In this document: positions 1-10,716 of the stretch, in pieces | Position numbering within the stretch: position 1 is the first letter of the stretch | Layout: every line of letters starts with the position of its first letter | From: Oreohelix idahoensis | Lineage: Eukaryota > Mollusca > Gastropoda > Stylommatophora > Oreohelicidae | Reading direction: 5' to 3' | Length of the DNA: 64,000 nucleotides | Assembly: GCA_024509875.1 (NCBI GenBank) | Contig: JAMPIV010022931.1 | Location: 806,001-870,000 of the forward strand | Notes under the pieces: model-generated | Database searches by the model: none | Seen by the model: the letters and a program-made list of their open reading frames with translations, nothing else | What the model was told of the DNA's origin: nothing | Position numbers and translations under genes: made by a program

Positions 1-345
1 AAAAGAGACTTTCTCAGTGTGCCCTACCCAACTCAACATCTACTCCTCAAATCTCCAATGTTTTTATTTTGTTTTTGCGCAATTCCTCATTTATGAAAGT
101 GTGTATCTTTCTTGTTGTCATTTTCTTGTCCTCCATGTTTTAAGACCATACAAGTAGTAATGCCTGTTATATGAGTTGAAGATTGTTAATTTTTATATTG
201 GACTGGATTTCATTTTATTTCCGTATTTTTCTCAGTGCAATAAATGCTCCTCTTGGCTGTTGCATTCTTATTTTTAGATCATTGTCTGCTGCTCCAACTT
301 TGTCTTCATGGCTGCTAAGATGCACGCATGATTCCACTTGTTCGA
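1..345 (-). mobile_element. Decayed LINE reverse-transcriptase relic (LINE family R, copy 1)
   Basis: On the plus strand this stretch resembles the antisense of the LINE relics at about 22110-22440 and 44500-44880. Shared blocks include a ttctcagtgtg block, a ctccatgttt(c)a block with a following 'accatacaa/gccatacaa' motif, and a block ending in cagtgcaataaa. The sense strand is therefore minus. No open frame of useful length survives and indels are frequent, so this is an old fragment. It is cut by the window's left edge. The family is a non-LTR retrotransposon, judged from the better-preserved copy at 21.9-23.1 kb. Homology was judged by eye. Confidence 0.5.
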
Positions 346-1377
346 TGGGCATATTTGTGCTGTTTTTGAATTTTATGTCTTTGTTTTAGTTTTTTTTTTA
401 AAGGATCGTGTAGCTGGACAAATGCCCACTCTTCCTCAGTGGTATTCTGCGACATATTCGGCAGGTTACATTGTTACTAATCTTTCGGGTTTCAGTAACA
501 CAATAGAGCGTATGGGAAACAATGCTTTTATAAACTGGAGCGTAATGGGTATTATATTTTCATAACCTGGGGCGTTTGTAGTACGATTATTCTATAACCC
601 GAAGTTCATATAATACATTTCCATAGTCTTTAAGGTTGGGATACAATGTTTCTATAATTCTGAGTGTATGGGCTACAATAATTCTTTACCCGTAGAGTAT
701 GGGGTATAGTATTTATATAATACTAATTTTTTTGGAGACTGTTCATTTTGTTTTATAATCTGGATATTGTAACGTTTGTTTAACTTGGAGTTCATGTCGT
801 CAATGCTGTCCTCAAAACATTATCTATAAGTTTATTTATGAGAGAATTGTATTACCTATCTCTTTTACAAAGTTGGGAGTCCATCTCAGATTCTTTTAAC
901 TGTATGGAGAAAGCTGTGCTGCTCTTATGGAGTCAATAACATTGGAGGATACACTCTTTCGCTTTTTTGTCCTTACCACACAGGCACGTTTGTCTGTCCG
1001 GATCTCAGTTTGTTGATCAGATGATGTTTGCGTCTGCAATGGTCGCTTCTCAGTCTGAAAATACTCACTTCATCTCTTCTTGGCAAGGAGTTGTATGATT
1101 CAGCTGTATCAGACTCTGACGATCCTTCTGTCATTTTTATTTAAACGTATTACGTATTATTGGTTTTATCTCCTGTATGTGTCTGACTTTAGTTTGGTGT
1201 TTGTTCTCTCTTAGCTGGCAACTCTATCTGCATTCTCATTTTCATATATCTTGTTGTGGGTAGGGATCCACCGCACTTTTACATAGTAAAAAACAAAATT
1301 ACTCACGGTTTCCATTAGTGCTTCTGAAAGGCAGCTCAATTTCTTTCTTTTTTTCTGAGTGCAGCTAAAACTGAGAG
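346..1377. other. Non-genic stretch
   Basis: AT-rich DNA without a convincing open frame or repeat. The only ORFs are short and lack recognisable domains. I see nothing here that I can support as a gene. Confidence 0.5.
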
Positions 1378-2150
1378 TCTATGAGAGCATGTGACGAACA
1401 ATATCTTGTATCTAACAGAGTCAGGGGAGGAACACTGTCTTATCTCTAACAGAGAGTCTGTGTGGAACACTATCTTGTCTCTAACAAAGAGTCTGTGAGG
1501 AACACTATCGTGTCTCTAACAGAGAGTCTGTGACGAATACTAACTTGTCTCTAACAGAGAGTCTGTGACGACCCCTATCTTGTCCCTAACAGAGAGTCTG
1601 TGAGGAACACTATCTTGTCTCTACCAAAAAGTATGCGAGGAACACTATCGTGTCTCTAACAGAGAGTCTGTGACGAACACTAACTTGTCTCTTACAGAGA
1701 GTCTGTGACAAACACTATCTTGTCTCTAACAGAGAGTCTGTTTGGACGCTATCTTGTCTCTAACAGAGAGTCTTTGAGGAACACTATCTTGTCTCTAACA
1801 GAGAGTCTGTGAGGAACACTATCTTGTCTCTAACAGAGAGTCTGTGACGAACACTATCTTGTCTCTAACAGGGAGTCTGTTTGGACGCTATCTTGTCTCT
1901 TACAGAGAATCTGTGAGGAACACTATCTTGTCTCTAACAGAGAGTCTGTTTAGACGCTATCGTGTCTCTAACAGAGAGTATGTGAGGAACACTGTCTTGT
2001 CTCTAACAGACAGTCAGTGACAAACACTATCTTGTCTCTAACAGAGAGTCTGTGAGAAACACTATCTTGTCTCTAACAGAGAGTCTGTAAGGGATGCTAT
2101 CTTGTCTCTAACAGAGAGTCTGTGAGGAACACTATTTTTTCTCTAATATT
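1378..2150. repeat. 35-bp minisatellite, about 20 copies
   Basis: A tandem array built on a unit of about 35 bp that contains ctatcttgtctctaacagag followed by agtctgtgaggaaca. A recurring variant unit carries a tttggacg segment in place of tgaggaaca. The variant occurs several times, so the array grew by duplicating blocks of units as well as single units. Edges are fuzzy because the outer units have diverged. There is no coding potential that I would trust. Confidence 0.85.
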
Positions 2151-2517
2151 TGTTTACCACGATGGTAACTGTAGCTATTTTTAGCTCCATGTAAATTTGA
2201 GTCTCCCCGTGTAGTTCCCGTAGGACTACTACACCACGAGTCAACTCCTTTAAGACAACTAATATGAAGTTGTCCATAGGGGTGGCAACCTCATTGTGGC
2301 GAGAGGTTTTATTTCGCTGTAGGATCAGTATAGTACTGACAATTACAGAAATAGAATTTCTGCAGAAAATGGTGAAGTCCCAGTGTCTGAGAGGACTACT
2401 GGTATCACAAATTAGTTACGGCTGTGAATGATCTGATCTCGAAACAATAGTATAGAGGAGACCGACATAAAGCGCCACCTCTGCTGTGTAACTAATTGTG
2501 ATATTAAACAAAGCAAG

Positions 2518-4458
2518 AAGCATTTGACAAGGTTTGGAAAGAAGGGCTTCTGAAGAAACTGAGAAATTGTAGAGTGAATGGTAAGATGTACAAATGGGTG
2601 AAAGCATACTTGCATAACAGAAGAGCCCGAGTACAACTAGATGGCCTCAAGAGTAAGAAAATTCTACTGCGTCATGGCGTCCCTCAGGGAGGAGTTCTGT
2701 CCCCCACACTTTTCCTAGTCTACATCAACGACCTGGTTGCTGAACTACCACATGGAACGAAAGTGGCAATGTACCCTGATGACCTGGTAATATGGTGCAC
2801 AGATGAGCATGCAACAGTGGCCACCAAACTGCTACAAAGAGCTATAGATGCCTTAACCTCATGGGCAAATAGATGGTGTGTCAGCATCAACACAGACAAG
2901 AGCAGCACTACGCTCTTCACCCTCTCTCCCAAACAAAAAGCTGGTGTCATCAAGATAAACGAAGAGCTCCTGAGAGAAGATAAACAACCCACCTATCTCG
3001 GAGTTACATTCGATGATAGGCTGACATGGAAGCAGCACATCAACAAGGCAGCAACAAAGGCCAGGAGGAAGCTAGCCATCCTGAGAAAACTAAGTGGAAC
3101 CACATGGGCAGCCAGCGGGAAAATACTTAGTAAAGTTTACCAGCAGGGCATACGACCACACCTGGAATATGCTTCAGCTGCGTGGTGTCCAGCATCAAAC
3201 ACCACATTACAAGAGCTAGATAAGGTGCAAAACCAGGCACTTAGGGTCATCACAGGGACAATGAAATCAACGCCTATAGTGGAGATGGAGAAAATGGGGA
3301 GGATACAAGCACTGAGAGAACGCAGAGACACGAAAGTGCTAACACAGGCAGAAAAGTTCCTCTGTATGCCGAGCCATCCAATGAAGGACAGATTCCAAAA
3401 CCTAGCAATGGGGCGACTGAAAAGAAGTAGCTTTATCCGCCAGGCCAAACGATTTCGTAGACAAACCTCAGACCTGCCTGAAGTTAACAGCCCTCTAAAG
3501 TCTGTGCCAGAACAAACCCCTTGGAGAGAGGAGCATGGACTACCAGTACACATCCACACAAAAGTGAAAGGAATATTCGACAGGGATGAACAAAACAGCG
3601 TGCAGCGTAGGACAGTCACTCTCAGTTTCCTGGATGATGAATACCCACAGGACCTCTGGGTCCGAGTATACACGGATGGGTCAGCACAGAATGCAGTAAA
3701 GAATGGAGGAGCAGGAGTGTACATAGAATACCCAAACAACACTAGGGATACGGTCAGAGTACCAACGGGGAAATTCTGTAACAACTATGATGCAGAAGTC
3801 CAGGCAATCAAGGTGGCAACTGAGAAACTACTGAACACCAATCTCGGTCCACAGCCTGTAGTATTCCTGACAGATGCAAGATCAGCACTCCAAGCACTTC
3901 AGTCCAGAAAATTGCCAGTTATACAGGCCCTACTTTCTGAACTGTGCAACCAGCGCAGGGTCGCCATGCAGTGGATACCGTCTCATTGTGGAATACCAGG
4001 AAACGAGAGAGCAGACGGACTGGCTAAAGAAGGTGCTGCAGACGAACAACCGGATGTACCAGTTACGTACCATCAGAAGAAAAAGATGATCAAATCAATC
4101 AGAAAGCCACCAACATCAACGCAGGATGACTACCAAGCTATGAACAGATCAGAACAAATAGTCATTCTGCGCCTCAGAACAGGACACAACCGCCTCCGCA
4201 GCCACATGTATACAAAATTCAAGATTGGTAATTCAGCCATGTGTACATGTGGACAGGCACCCCAGACAGCGGAGCACGTACTGCAAGATTGCCCCGAATA
4301 TGATATATTGAGGCAAACCCACTGGCCCAGAGAAACAACACTGGAAGCAAAACTATATGGACCTCTGTATGAACTACAAAAGACAGTGAAGTTTATACAA
4401 GAAACAACATTGCAGATATAGACAATATATTTCAAGCGAACGAAAGAAGAAGAAGAAG
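2518..4458 (+). mobile_element. 5'-truncated LINE with RNase H, inserted in LTR A
   Basis: The insert is flanked by a 12-bp duplication, AAACAAAGCAAG, at 2506-2517 and 4459-4470. The intact LTR at 11019-13051 has this sequence once, so it is the empty site. The insert begins abruptly inside the RT domain and ends in a GAA-rich tail, as expected for target-primed reverse transcription that stopped early. It is about 1.94 kb long. RT followed by RNase H is typical of I-like and related LINE clades. The exact clade is not settled. Confidence 0.93.
2520..4421 (+). CDS. LINE ORF2 C-terminal part: reverse transcriptase plus RNase H
   Basis: Partial frame with no true start, because the LINE is 5'-truncated. 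The frame is open from the insertion point (AFDKVW, an RT motif) to the stop. RT motifs seen are GVPQGGVLSP and YPDDLVIW, followed by a thumb with PHLEYASAAW. The catalytic box reads Y-P-D-D where Y/F-A-D-D is usual. An RNase H domain follows with its acidic residues in place: VYTDGSA (D), YDAEVQA (E), LTDARSA (D) and SHCGIPGNERAD (H, final D). The C-terminus has a zinc-binding pattern C-x-C-x7-H-x4-C. The family makes DNA from its own RNA at a nicked target. The frame is fully open for over 600 codons, so the insertion is fairly recent, but without a 5' end it cannot be autonomous. Confidence 0.9.
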   Translation, partial: AFDKVWKEGLLKKLRNCRVNGKMYKWVKAYLHNRRARVQLDGLKSKKILLRHGVPQGGVLSPTLFLVYINDLVAELPHGTKVAMYPDDLVIWCTDEHATVATKLLQRAIDALTSWANRWCVSINTDKSSTTLFTLSPKQKAGVIKINEELLREDKQPTYLGVTFDDRLTWKQHINKAATKARRKLAILRKLSGTTWAASGKILSKVYQQGIRPHLEYASAAWCPASNTTLQELDKVQNQALRVITGTMKSTPIVEMEKMGRIQALRERRDTKVLTQAEKFLCMPSHPMKDRFQNLAMGRLKRSSFIRQAKRFRRQTSDLPEVNSPLKSVPEQTPWREEHGLPVHIHTKVKGIFDRDEQNSVQRRTVTLSFLDDEYPQDLWVRVYTDGSAQNAVKNGGAGVYIEYPNNTRDTVRVPTGKFCNNYDAEVQAIKVATEKLLNTNLGPQPVVFLTDARSALQALQSRKLPVIQALLSELCNQRRVAMQWIPSHCGIPGNERADGLAKEGAADEQPDVPVTYHQKKKMIKSIRKPPTSTQDDYQAMNRSEQIVILRLRTGHNRLRSHMYTKFKIGNSAMCTCGQAPQTAEHVLQDCPEYDILRQTHWPRETTLEAKLYGPLYELQKTVKFIQETTLQI

Positions 4459-5469
4459 AAACAAAGCAAGGAAACAGATTTTTACTTAACAATGATAAAA
4501 TTGACAAGTCGTTCAAAATACAATTTCCTTATATTTTATTTAGTATATATACACTATCTACTCTTGTGCTGAAAGGTGAATGTTGCAAAAAAATGGAATG
4601 AAATGAATTGGTAAGTTTACATATGATTTACAAATATTTATATTTATAAATATTACAACACGTTTTCCAATTATAGGAACAAAAATTATATCAGCTGTGC
4701 TGTTAATTAAGGATATAACGTTTATCAGCTATGCTGTTATTTACGTATAATTTATCCACTATGATCTTATTATTGTCTCTTGCTACGCTAATTCACGTTT
4801 TCTTCATTGACAGTTCTATGCTCACAATGCCGACAGAAATGGTACTAATGTGTACTCATCTCTCTTAAGTCTGTTCTTCTTTGTTTGGTTCACACCACCG
4901 GCAGAGTATCGTTCCTTTAGCCCACCCAAGACTGAGGGGGACCAAAGATGTAGAGTCTGGTCAACCTCTATGCTCCTGCGGAGTTCCAGGCAGCGGGATT
5001 GACTCGAACATACGACCTCAGGTTTTTAGGACACAATTAAACCTGTAACACAGCAAAAATAGGGGCTAATTTCTGTCCTCAAGCCCACCTATTTCTAGTG
5101 TGAGTGAAATGAGCGTGTCTCCGATGTATGCATGTGGGATGAATGACAACATGGCTCAGTATGATTTAGCAATAGCGAGACAAGACAAGTGTCTACTTGC
5201 AAAACATTCTTTCTGATAAACTAATACATGGATACATTCAATAATATAGACTCAATACATGAATACATTTTATACATGAATACATCCCATAATATAAATC
5301 AATACATGAATAAATCCAATAATATGTACACCTAGGTGTGATACAACAATGTCTTTCCACCTATACTATATCACGCCCTCTCTGACAATAGCTGGTAACA
5401 TATATCCTAACAATATTGTTATGTTCTTATGATAGGAGTATATGAGATGAGGACTGGTTGGTGATATAT

Positions 5470-5770
5470 CAGGTTGGAGTTATAGGAGACAATAGATTGG
5501 AGTTAGATGCGACAATAGATTGAGTCCTGACAAGGACTGTTTTGGTTATATTGCAGTTGGTCTTATCTGAGACAATAGATTGAGTCCTAACAAGGACTGT
5601 TTTGGTTATATTGCAGGTTATAGGAGACAATAGATTGAGTCCTAACAAGGACTGTTTTGGTTATATTTACAGTTTGGAATTATCAGAGACAATAGACTGA
5701 AGTTATAGACTGACAATAGATTGAAGTATAGGAGACAATAGGTTGAAGTATGAGTCCTATTAGTCTTCGT
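5470..5770. repeat. Internal subrepeats of LTR A
   Basis: Several copies of gacaatagattg plus a longer unit in which gagtcctaacaaggactg is followed by ttttggttatatt. The longer unit occurs three times. Each carries an AGTCCT/AGGACT inverted pair around a 4-nt loop. The same set is in the other LTR at about 12240-12530, so it predates the insertion. Confidence 0.75.
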
Positions 5771-6146
5771 CTATTCAATCATAATAGGAAATACAATCAT
5801 TATACTTAATTTCCCCCCCCCCCCAAGATACAATCAGTAACCTGATAGGTAGTATAAATGACACACAACAAATACCAACGGTTATCGTAAAAATATTTAC
5901 CCTCCTAAGATTTTAAACTGGCCAGGTTTTGACGCAACTTAGTGAAGTAGGTTGCAGGTCGATGCCCTCAGGTAAATATCTCTGGCGTCAAGTTCGGGGT
6001 TGCGTGGTTAGCATAAAATCCGCCCGATTATATAGTCAAGTAACTACTTGAGGAAAGCTTTCGGTTGGTTCCTGGCGGAGCAAGTTGATTGGTTTCCTCC
6101 GGTTTTGTACCTGGTCTCATACAGCCTAATTTTATTCAGTTTTCAT

Positions 6147-6174
6147 CGGCCATCTTGCGTGAACAAGATGGCCG
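6147..6174. promoter_or_regulatory. Perfect 11-bp stem-loop in LTR A with inverted YY1-like cores
   Basis: CGGCCATCTTG, six loop bases, then CAAGATGGCCG. Both arms contain AAGATGG/CCATCTT, the core of YY1-type sites. In element orientation it lies about 115-140 nt from the LTR 5' end, where U3 control sequence would be. The copy in the other LTR (12911-12938) is the same. The regulatory role is inference. Confidence 0.5.
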
Positions 6175-6287
6175 TTAATTTATTCTGTCTCAGAGACTGG
6201 TGAACGTTGATCGTTGATTGGTTGAAGCAAATCTGTATCTCGTCATAGTGATTAACAAAGTAGTGGGTTACACTTCGTTTCACGACA

Positions 6288-6306
6288 TAGCCCCCTCCTT
6301 TCCTAG
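6288..6306 (-). promoter_or_regulatory. Polypurine tract of element A
   Basis: On the minus strand AGGAAAGGAGGGGGCTA directly abuts the 3' LTR start (TGTCGTG). This is the expected place and composition for the plus-strand DNA primer of an LTR element. Confidence 0.75.
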
Positions 6307-6346
6307 CTGTGACTTGTCATAGCTGACGTGTAAACCCCTGCTGTGG

Positions 6347-8931
6347 TTAATCCTTTTGCGTCTGTCCTTCCAGAGTACTAAGGTGTCGACTTAAAAAATC
6401 AGCTCCTACATTGTCTCTTCCCGGAATGTAATTCACGGTAAAGGAATAAGGCGCAAGAAGCAGACTCCACCTTAACAATCTCGAATTTAGTTTTTTAGAT
6501 GCAGCCAAGAATGTTAAAGGTTGTAATCGCTTTGGACAATGAAGTGTGTCCCATACAGATAAGGTGAAAATTTGTTGATGGACCAAATTAGAGCTAAACA
6601 TTCCTTCTCTATGGTCGAGTAGTTCAACTCAGCTGCATTCAGCTTCCTACTGGCGTAGGCGACTGGTAAAAGTTTCTCCGGCTGGGCTTTTGATTTCTGC
6701 CAGAGAGTTGCACCAATACCTATACTGCTAGCGTCCGTTCTTAATACAAATTCCTGTGTGATATCGGGTAGTGTAAGGATGGGTTTGCTGGTGAGTTTTG
6801 CTTTTAGCTCTGTGTAAGCTTTTTCACAATCAGCATTCCATTGGATTTTGTCAGGCTGTCCTTTCTTCGTTAAGTTAGTTAATGGTGCACACAGAGAGTT
6901 AAAATGGGGTATGTACTTCTGATAGAACCCACATAAAGACACGAATGATCTCACATCTTTCTTCGTTTGAGGTCTGGGTGCCTTCTTTAGCTTCTCTATA
7001 TTCTTTGGGTCAGGAGACATATGACCTGTAGAAATAGTGTGACCTAAGAATTCCAACTCCTTACAACCGATATAGCACTTGGTTGGACGTGCAGTCAATC
7101 CAGTTTCTCTCAGTCTGTCAAACAACATGGAGAGCGCTATTATATGCTCTTCAAATGTGTTTGTAGCAACAAGAATGTCATCCATAAAGTTAGTGATATG
7201 GGGATTTTGTAGAGGTTCCAATAATTTCCTCATCATTCTTGAAAAGATACTTGGAGCATTTTTCAGCCCAAAGGGTAGTACATTAAACTCGTAGTGTCCG
7301 TCTGATGTACTGAATGCCAGCATTTTCCTAACTTCTGGTTTCACTGGTATTTGGTAGTATCCCTTGCTTAGATCTACCTTCGATAAATACCTAGCCTTAC
7401 TCAGTGTAGTGAACAGCTGGTTGGTGTCAGGTAATGGGTCCACCTGAGATTCTGTGATCGCATTAAGCTTCCGGTAGTCAATACATAACCTGTGTTCACC
7501 ACTCGGTTTTCTCAATAGCACCACACTTGAGCTATAGGGAGAGTCTGACTTCGAGATAATTTTCTCCTTCAACAGATAATCAACTTCCTCCCTTAGTGCT
7601 TGGGCTTTCGCATAGGGTATAGGGTATGTTCTCATGCATACTGGGGTAGGGTCGGTAACCTTCATGTCGTACTCTAACAGATTCGTCCGACCTGGCTTAT
7701 CTGTGAGCACATCAGCATGGGTTTCCAACACTTTCTGAACCCTCTTCTTCTGCTCTGGAGTTAAATGTTCACTAATATTTACTTGAACATAATCCTCTGT
7801 AGTTGTGAGTGGATACTCCATAGAGTGAAGTGGTTCACCGTGCATTTCTGTTGCAATGGCTAGGGTCATAATATGTGCAACTTCTGATGATTCCTTGTCA
7901 TAGTATTTTTTAAGAAGATTGACATGATATACCTTCTCCTTTCCTTTCTTGTCAATCTTATAATTGGTCCTGGAAAGTTTCTCCAGTATGACATAGGGTC
8001 CCTGCCATCCAATCTGCAATTTATTATTGCTGCTTGGCAACAGTAATAACACCTTTTCACCCACCTCCAGTTCCCTATCTTTTGCTTTTTTGTTGTAGTA
8101 CGCAGCATGCTTCCTCCTGGCCTGTCTTAAGTTATCATTGGCCAGTTTCCAACCTGCTTTCAATCGAGATGTCAACTCGTTGACGTACTGGTATGCGGAA
8201 GTCACTGTTTCCTCTGCCTTTTCATCAGTCCATGTCCGCAGCAATGCTTCCAGTGGACCTTTTATTGGTCTTCCAAACAACAATGTAGCTGGAGCCAATC
8301 CAGTTGAGTTGTGGGGTACTTCCCTATATGCAAATAGTGCAGCGGGTAAGTATGTATCCCAAGTATCAGGTTTTTCACTCACCAGCTTTCTAAGGATTGA
8401 AATTAGCGTACCATTGAACCGCTCTACTTGACCGTTCCCTTGGGCATGGTAGGGACTACAATGATAGTGCCTGGCTTGAAATATCCTGAATACTTCTTGT
8501 GTTAGCTTTCCCTTAAACTGAGACCCATTGTCAGTCAATATCTTATGCGGGAAACCTAATCGGGTAAATATTGTCAACAGGGCCTCTGCCATGTGCTTTA
8601 AATCTATAGCTGACATGGCCACTGCTTCTCCCCACATAGAGCAAGTATCAACCAAGGTTAAGATGTAAGCATTTCTCTTCTTGGTCCTAGTGAGGGGTCC
8701 AACAATATCTACTGCAACACGTTCAAAAGGGGTTCCCATAATAGGCATTTCTCCCAGTGTTGCTGGTGCAGTCCTATGCTTAGGAGCTACTCTTTGGCAT
8801 TCTGGACAAGATCTTACATATCTTTTTATGTCCTCTGTAATTCCTGGCCAGAAGTAGTGACAGGCTATCCTTTGTCCAGTGGCCCCTATTCCCATATGTC
8901 CACTGAAGGGTATAGCATGTCCTAGCGTCAT
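6347..8931 (-). CDS. Element A pol: integrase, reverse transcriptase, RNase H
   Basis: The 805-codon frame (6514-8931) continues in another frame to 6347 after a one-base loss near 6516. Order: zinc-binding integrase N-terminus (GHMG...CPEC), catalytic core with D near 74 (AVDIVG), D near 135 (TDNGSQ) and E near 170 (VERFNG) with exactly 35 residues between the last two, a GPY/F module (GWQGPY), RT with FMDD near residue 582, then RNase H (RTDAS; YSTIEKECLAL; QSD) ending in NVGADFLSR. Integrase before RT is copia-like, while the sequence style and GPY/F module are Gypsy. The LTR follows directly, so there is no second integrase. It is in the same frame as the upstream Gag-protease, from which one TAG separates it. 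It acts in reverse transcription and integration of its own RNA. Confidence 0.9.
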
Positions 8932-8934
8932 AAC

Positions 8935-10716
8935 CTACTCCCTGTAAGATTTTGGCACTACAAGCTGTCCATGCCCTTTAGGTCCTGTTCCAGCTTTTCT
9001 GTATAGTAGGCCATTCTTCATATACAAGTCTCCTTTCTCTGGAGGGTTATGGGCTTTAGGCAATTTGCCAAAACAAGGCTTCAATGTGCTGTCTGCTGCT
9101 TGAGCCTTTTTCATCTCTTCTGGATGAGTATTGATAGGATTCTCCTCCATTTTCCTGGAGCTTTCCCTGGTCTGGACTGTTGCCATAACTACAGGTTTTA
9201 TAGGTTCTCCAAGGAAAACATACCTACACCCCAAAATCAAAGGGTAAATAGGGTCGTCCATCACTGCTGCTTTGATTTCTCCTTCCACATAGCGAGAACT
9301 TATGTTGATTCGAGCTATGGGTAGTGTCATGGTTCTTGCTCCCTTGATCGGTCCTCTGATTTCCACTGTTTCTGTGGTTATCTGATCAGGACTCACTAAA
9401 GAAGAGCACACAACTGAATCAAAGTCCAATCCTGTGTCATATAAACACAGTACTTGAGTGCCATTCACAGTCACTTCCTCACAGACAGGGGGATGATGGA
9501 AGTCTTTCTGACTTACTGCCATTTCCTTCCTTCCCTGATTCCCTGTTGTAAGACATGCAGCATGATGAGGAGGATTCTTCCTTCTGCAGTCCGTAGTATT
9601 GTGGTTACTCATTAGACAAGTTTTACACCACTTTCCTTCCTTCCGGTAAGGTGTCTTATCCGATCTTAGAGAGTTTTTGTCCTTTTGGTCAAATCTTTGT
9701 TTGTTCCTTGTGGCATGGTCCTTTTGTTCATATTTGGTATAGTTTTGTGATGATTTGAAGTTTTCACCCTGCTTCTTCTTATTTCCTAATAATTCTGCCT
9801 GAGCTGCTTGATATCTCTCAGCAACAGTTACAATATCTCCCAATCTCTCTGCTCCTTGTTCCATGATAAACTTCCTCATTTCTTGAGGCATGGACTCTTT
9901 CACTTGCTCCATCATTATCATTTCTTTCAGGTCCTGACACTTTCCTAAACTACTCCATTTTTCCAAATAGGTTTCCAATCTAGCAGAGAACTGGTGATAG
10001 TTTTCTCCTGGAAGAAGTTTAGCTGTTCGGAATTTCTTTCTATATGATTCTGAGTTCTTTTCATATCTCACAAGCAGTGCCTGTTTCAGGATTTCATAAT
10101 CTTCCTGGTCATCTCTTGAGAGCTTCAAATATACATCGTAGGCAACACCTCTCAATCTCTGAGATAGTTTAAGACTCCACTTTTCTTTCACTAAGCCATA
10201 GGTAGTGGCAAGTCTTTCGTATCTATCCAGGTACGACTCAATGGCGTCTTCTTTCTCAACAAATGGGTCCAGATGAAAATTCATGGCCCCACTTAAGGTG
10301 CTCTGGCTGGAGCTACTCTCAGAGTGAGGTGAGCTCCCACCATTATTGCCTGTATTTGCCTGAATTTCAAGCTCTTTTAATCTCAACTGATGGTCTCTCT
10401 CTGCTTGTAATTTCCTTTCCTCAGCTTCAATTTTCTTTGCCTCATTTTCAGCCTCCCATTTCTTGCCTTCCATTTCTAATCTTTTGTCTTCTCTCTCAGC
10501 TTCTGCTTGCAACCGCCTTTCCTCAGCCTCAAATTTCTTTACTTCTCTATCAGCCTCTAATTTCCTTGCTTCAGTCTCTAATTGCAACTTTCTTTCTTCC
10601 CTATCCATGTGTTTGTCCACTTCTGTTGTGACATACTGAGTAAGAGCATCACCTGTCATATTTAATTCCTTACCCATCTGCATGACCGCAGTCCTGAACT
10701 TCACTAGATCAGCCAT
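8935..10716 (-). CDS. Element A gag-protease
   Basis: A 593-residue frame beginning MADLVKF. Residues about 40-125 form a strongly charged coiled coil with repeated EERKLQAE-like units. A capsid-like region follows (about 150-320). A zinc knuckle reads C-K-T-C-x4-H-x4-C (CKTCLMSNHNTTDC). A retropepsin has YDTGLDF and a C-terminal LILG. Gag packages the element RNA into particles and the protease matures them. The frame ends in TAG at 8935-8937. The downstream pol frame is in register, and the equivalent codon in elements B and C is glutamine, so the TAG looks like a CAG-to-TAG mutation and not a programmed stop. Confidence 0.88.
   Translation of the reverse strand: MADLVKFRTAVMQMGKELNMTGDALTQYVTTEVDKHMDREERKLQLETEARKLEADREVKKFEAEERRLQAEAEREDKRLEMEGKKWEAENEAKKIEAEERKLQAERDHQLRLKELEIQANTGNNGGSSPHSESSSSQSTLSGAMNFHLDPFVEKEDAIESYLDRYERLATTYGLVKEKWSLKLSQRLRGVAYDVYLKLSRDDQEDYEILKQALLVRYEKNSESYRKKFRTAKLLPGENYHQFSARLETYLEKWSSLGKCQDLKEMIMMEQVKESMPQEMRKFIMEQGAERLGDIVTVAERYQAAQAELLGNKKKQGENFKSSQNYTKYEQKDHATRNKQRFDQKDKNSLRSDKTPYRKEGKWCKTCLMSNHNTTDCRRKNPPHHAACLTTGNQGRKEMAVSQKDFHHPPVCEEVTVNGTQVLCLYDTGLDFDSVVCSSLVSPDQITTETVEIRGPIKGARTMTLPIARINISSRYVEGEIKAAVMDDPIYPLILGCRYVFLGEPIKPVVMATVQTRESSRKMEENPINTHPEEMKKAQAADSTLKPCFGKLPKAHNPPEKGDLYMKNGLLYRKAGTGPKGHGQLVVPKSYRE

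Larger units (their letters stand above)
2295..6287 (-). repeat. 3' LTR of element A, interrupted by a LINE
   Basis: It matches the LTR at 11019-13051 apart from an insertion at 2518-4458. The LTR parts are 2295-2517 and 4459-6287, about 2.03 kb once the insertion and one target copy are removed. The right end (plus sense) CACGACA joins the polypurine tract of the element. Inside are an 11-bp stem-loop at 6147-6174 and repeated ACAATAGATTG-type subrepeats at about 5470-5740. Confidence 0.92.

Noticed and set aside
1378..2150. CRISPR-like array
   Set aside because: There are repeats but no unique spacers. Units are directly tandem in a eukaryotic genome, so this is a minisatellite.
8935..8937. 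Programmed stop-codon readthrough between protease and integrase of A and C
   Set aside because: The stops are at different aligned codons, each a glutamine in the other family, and B has none. Independent mutation is the simpler reading, though copy-wide data could reopen it.
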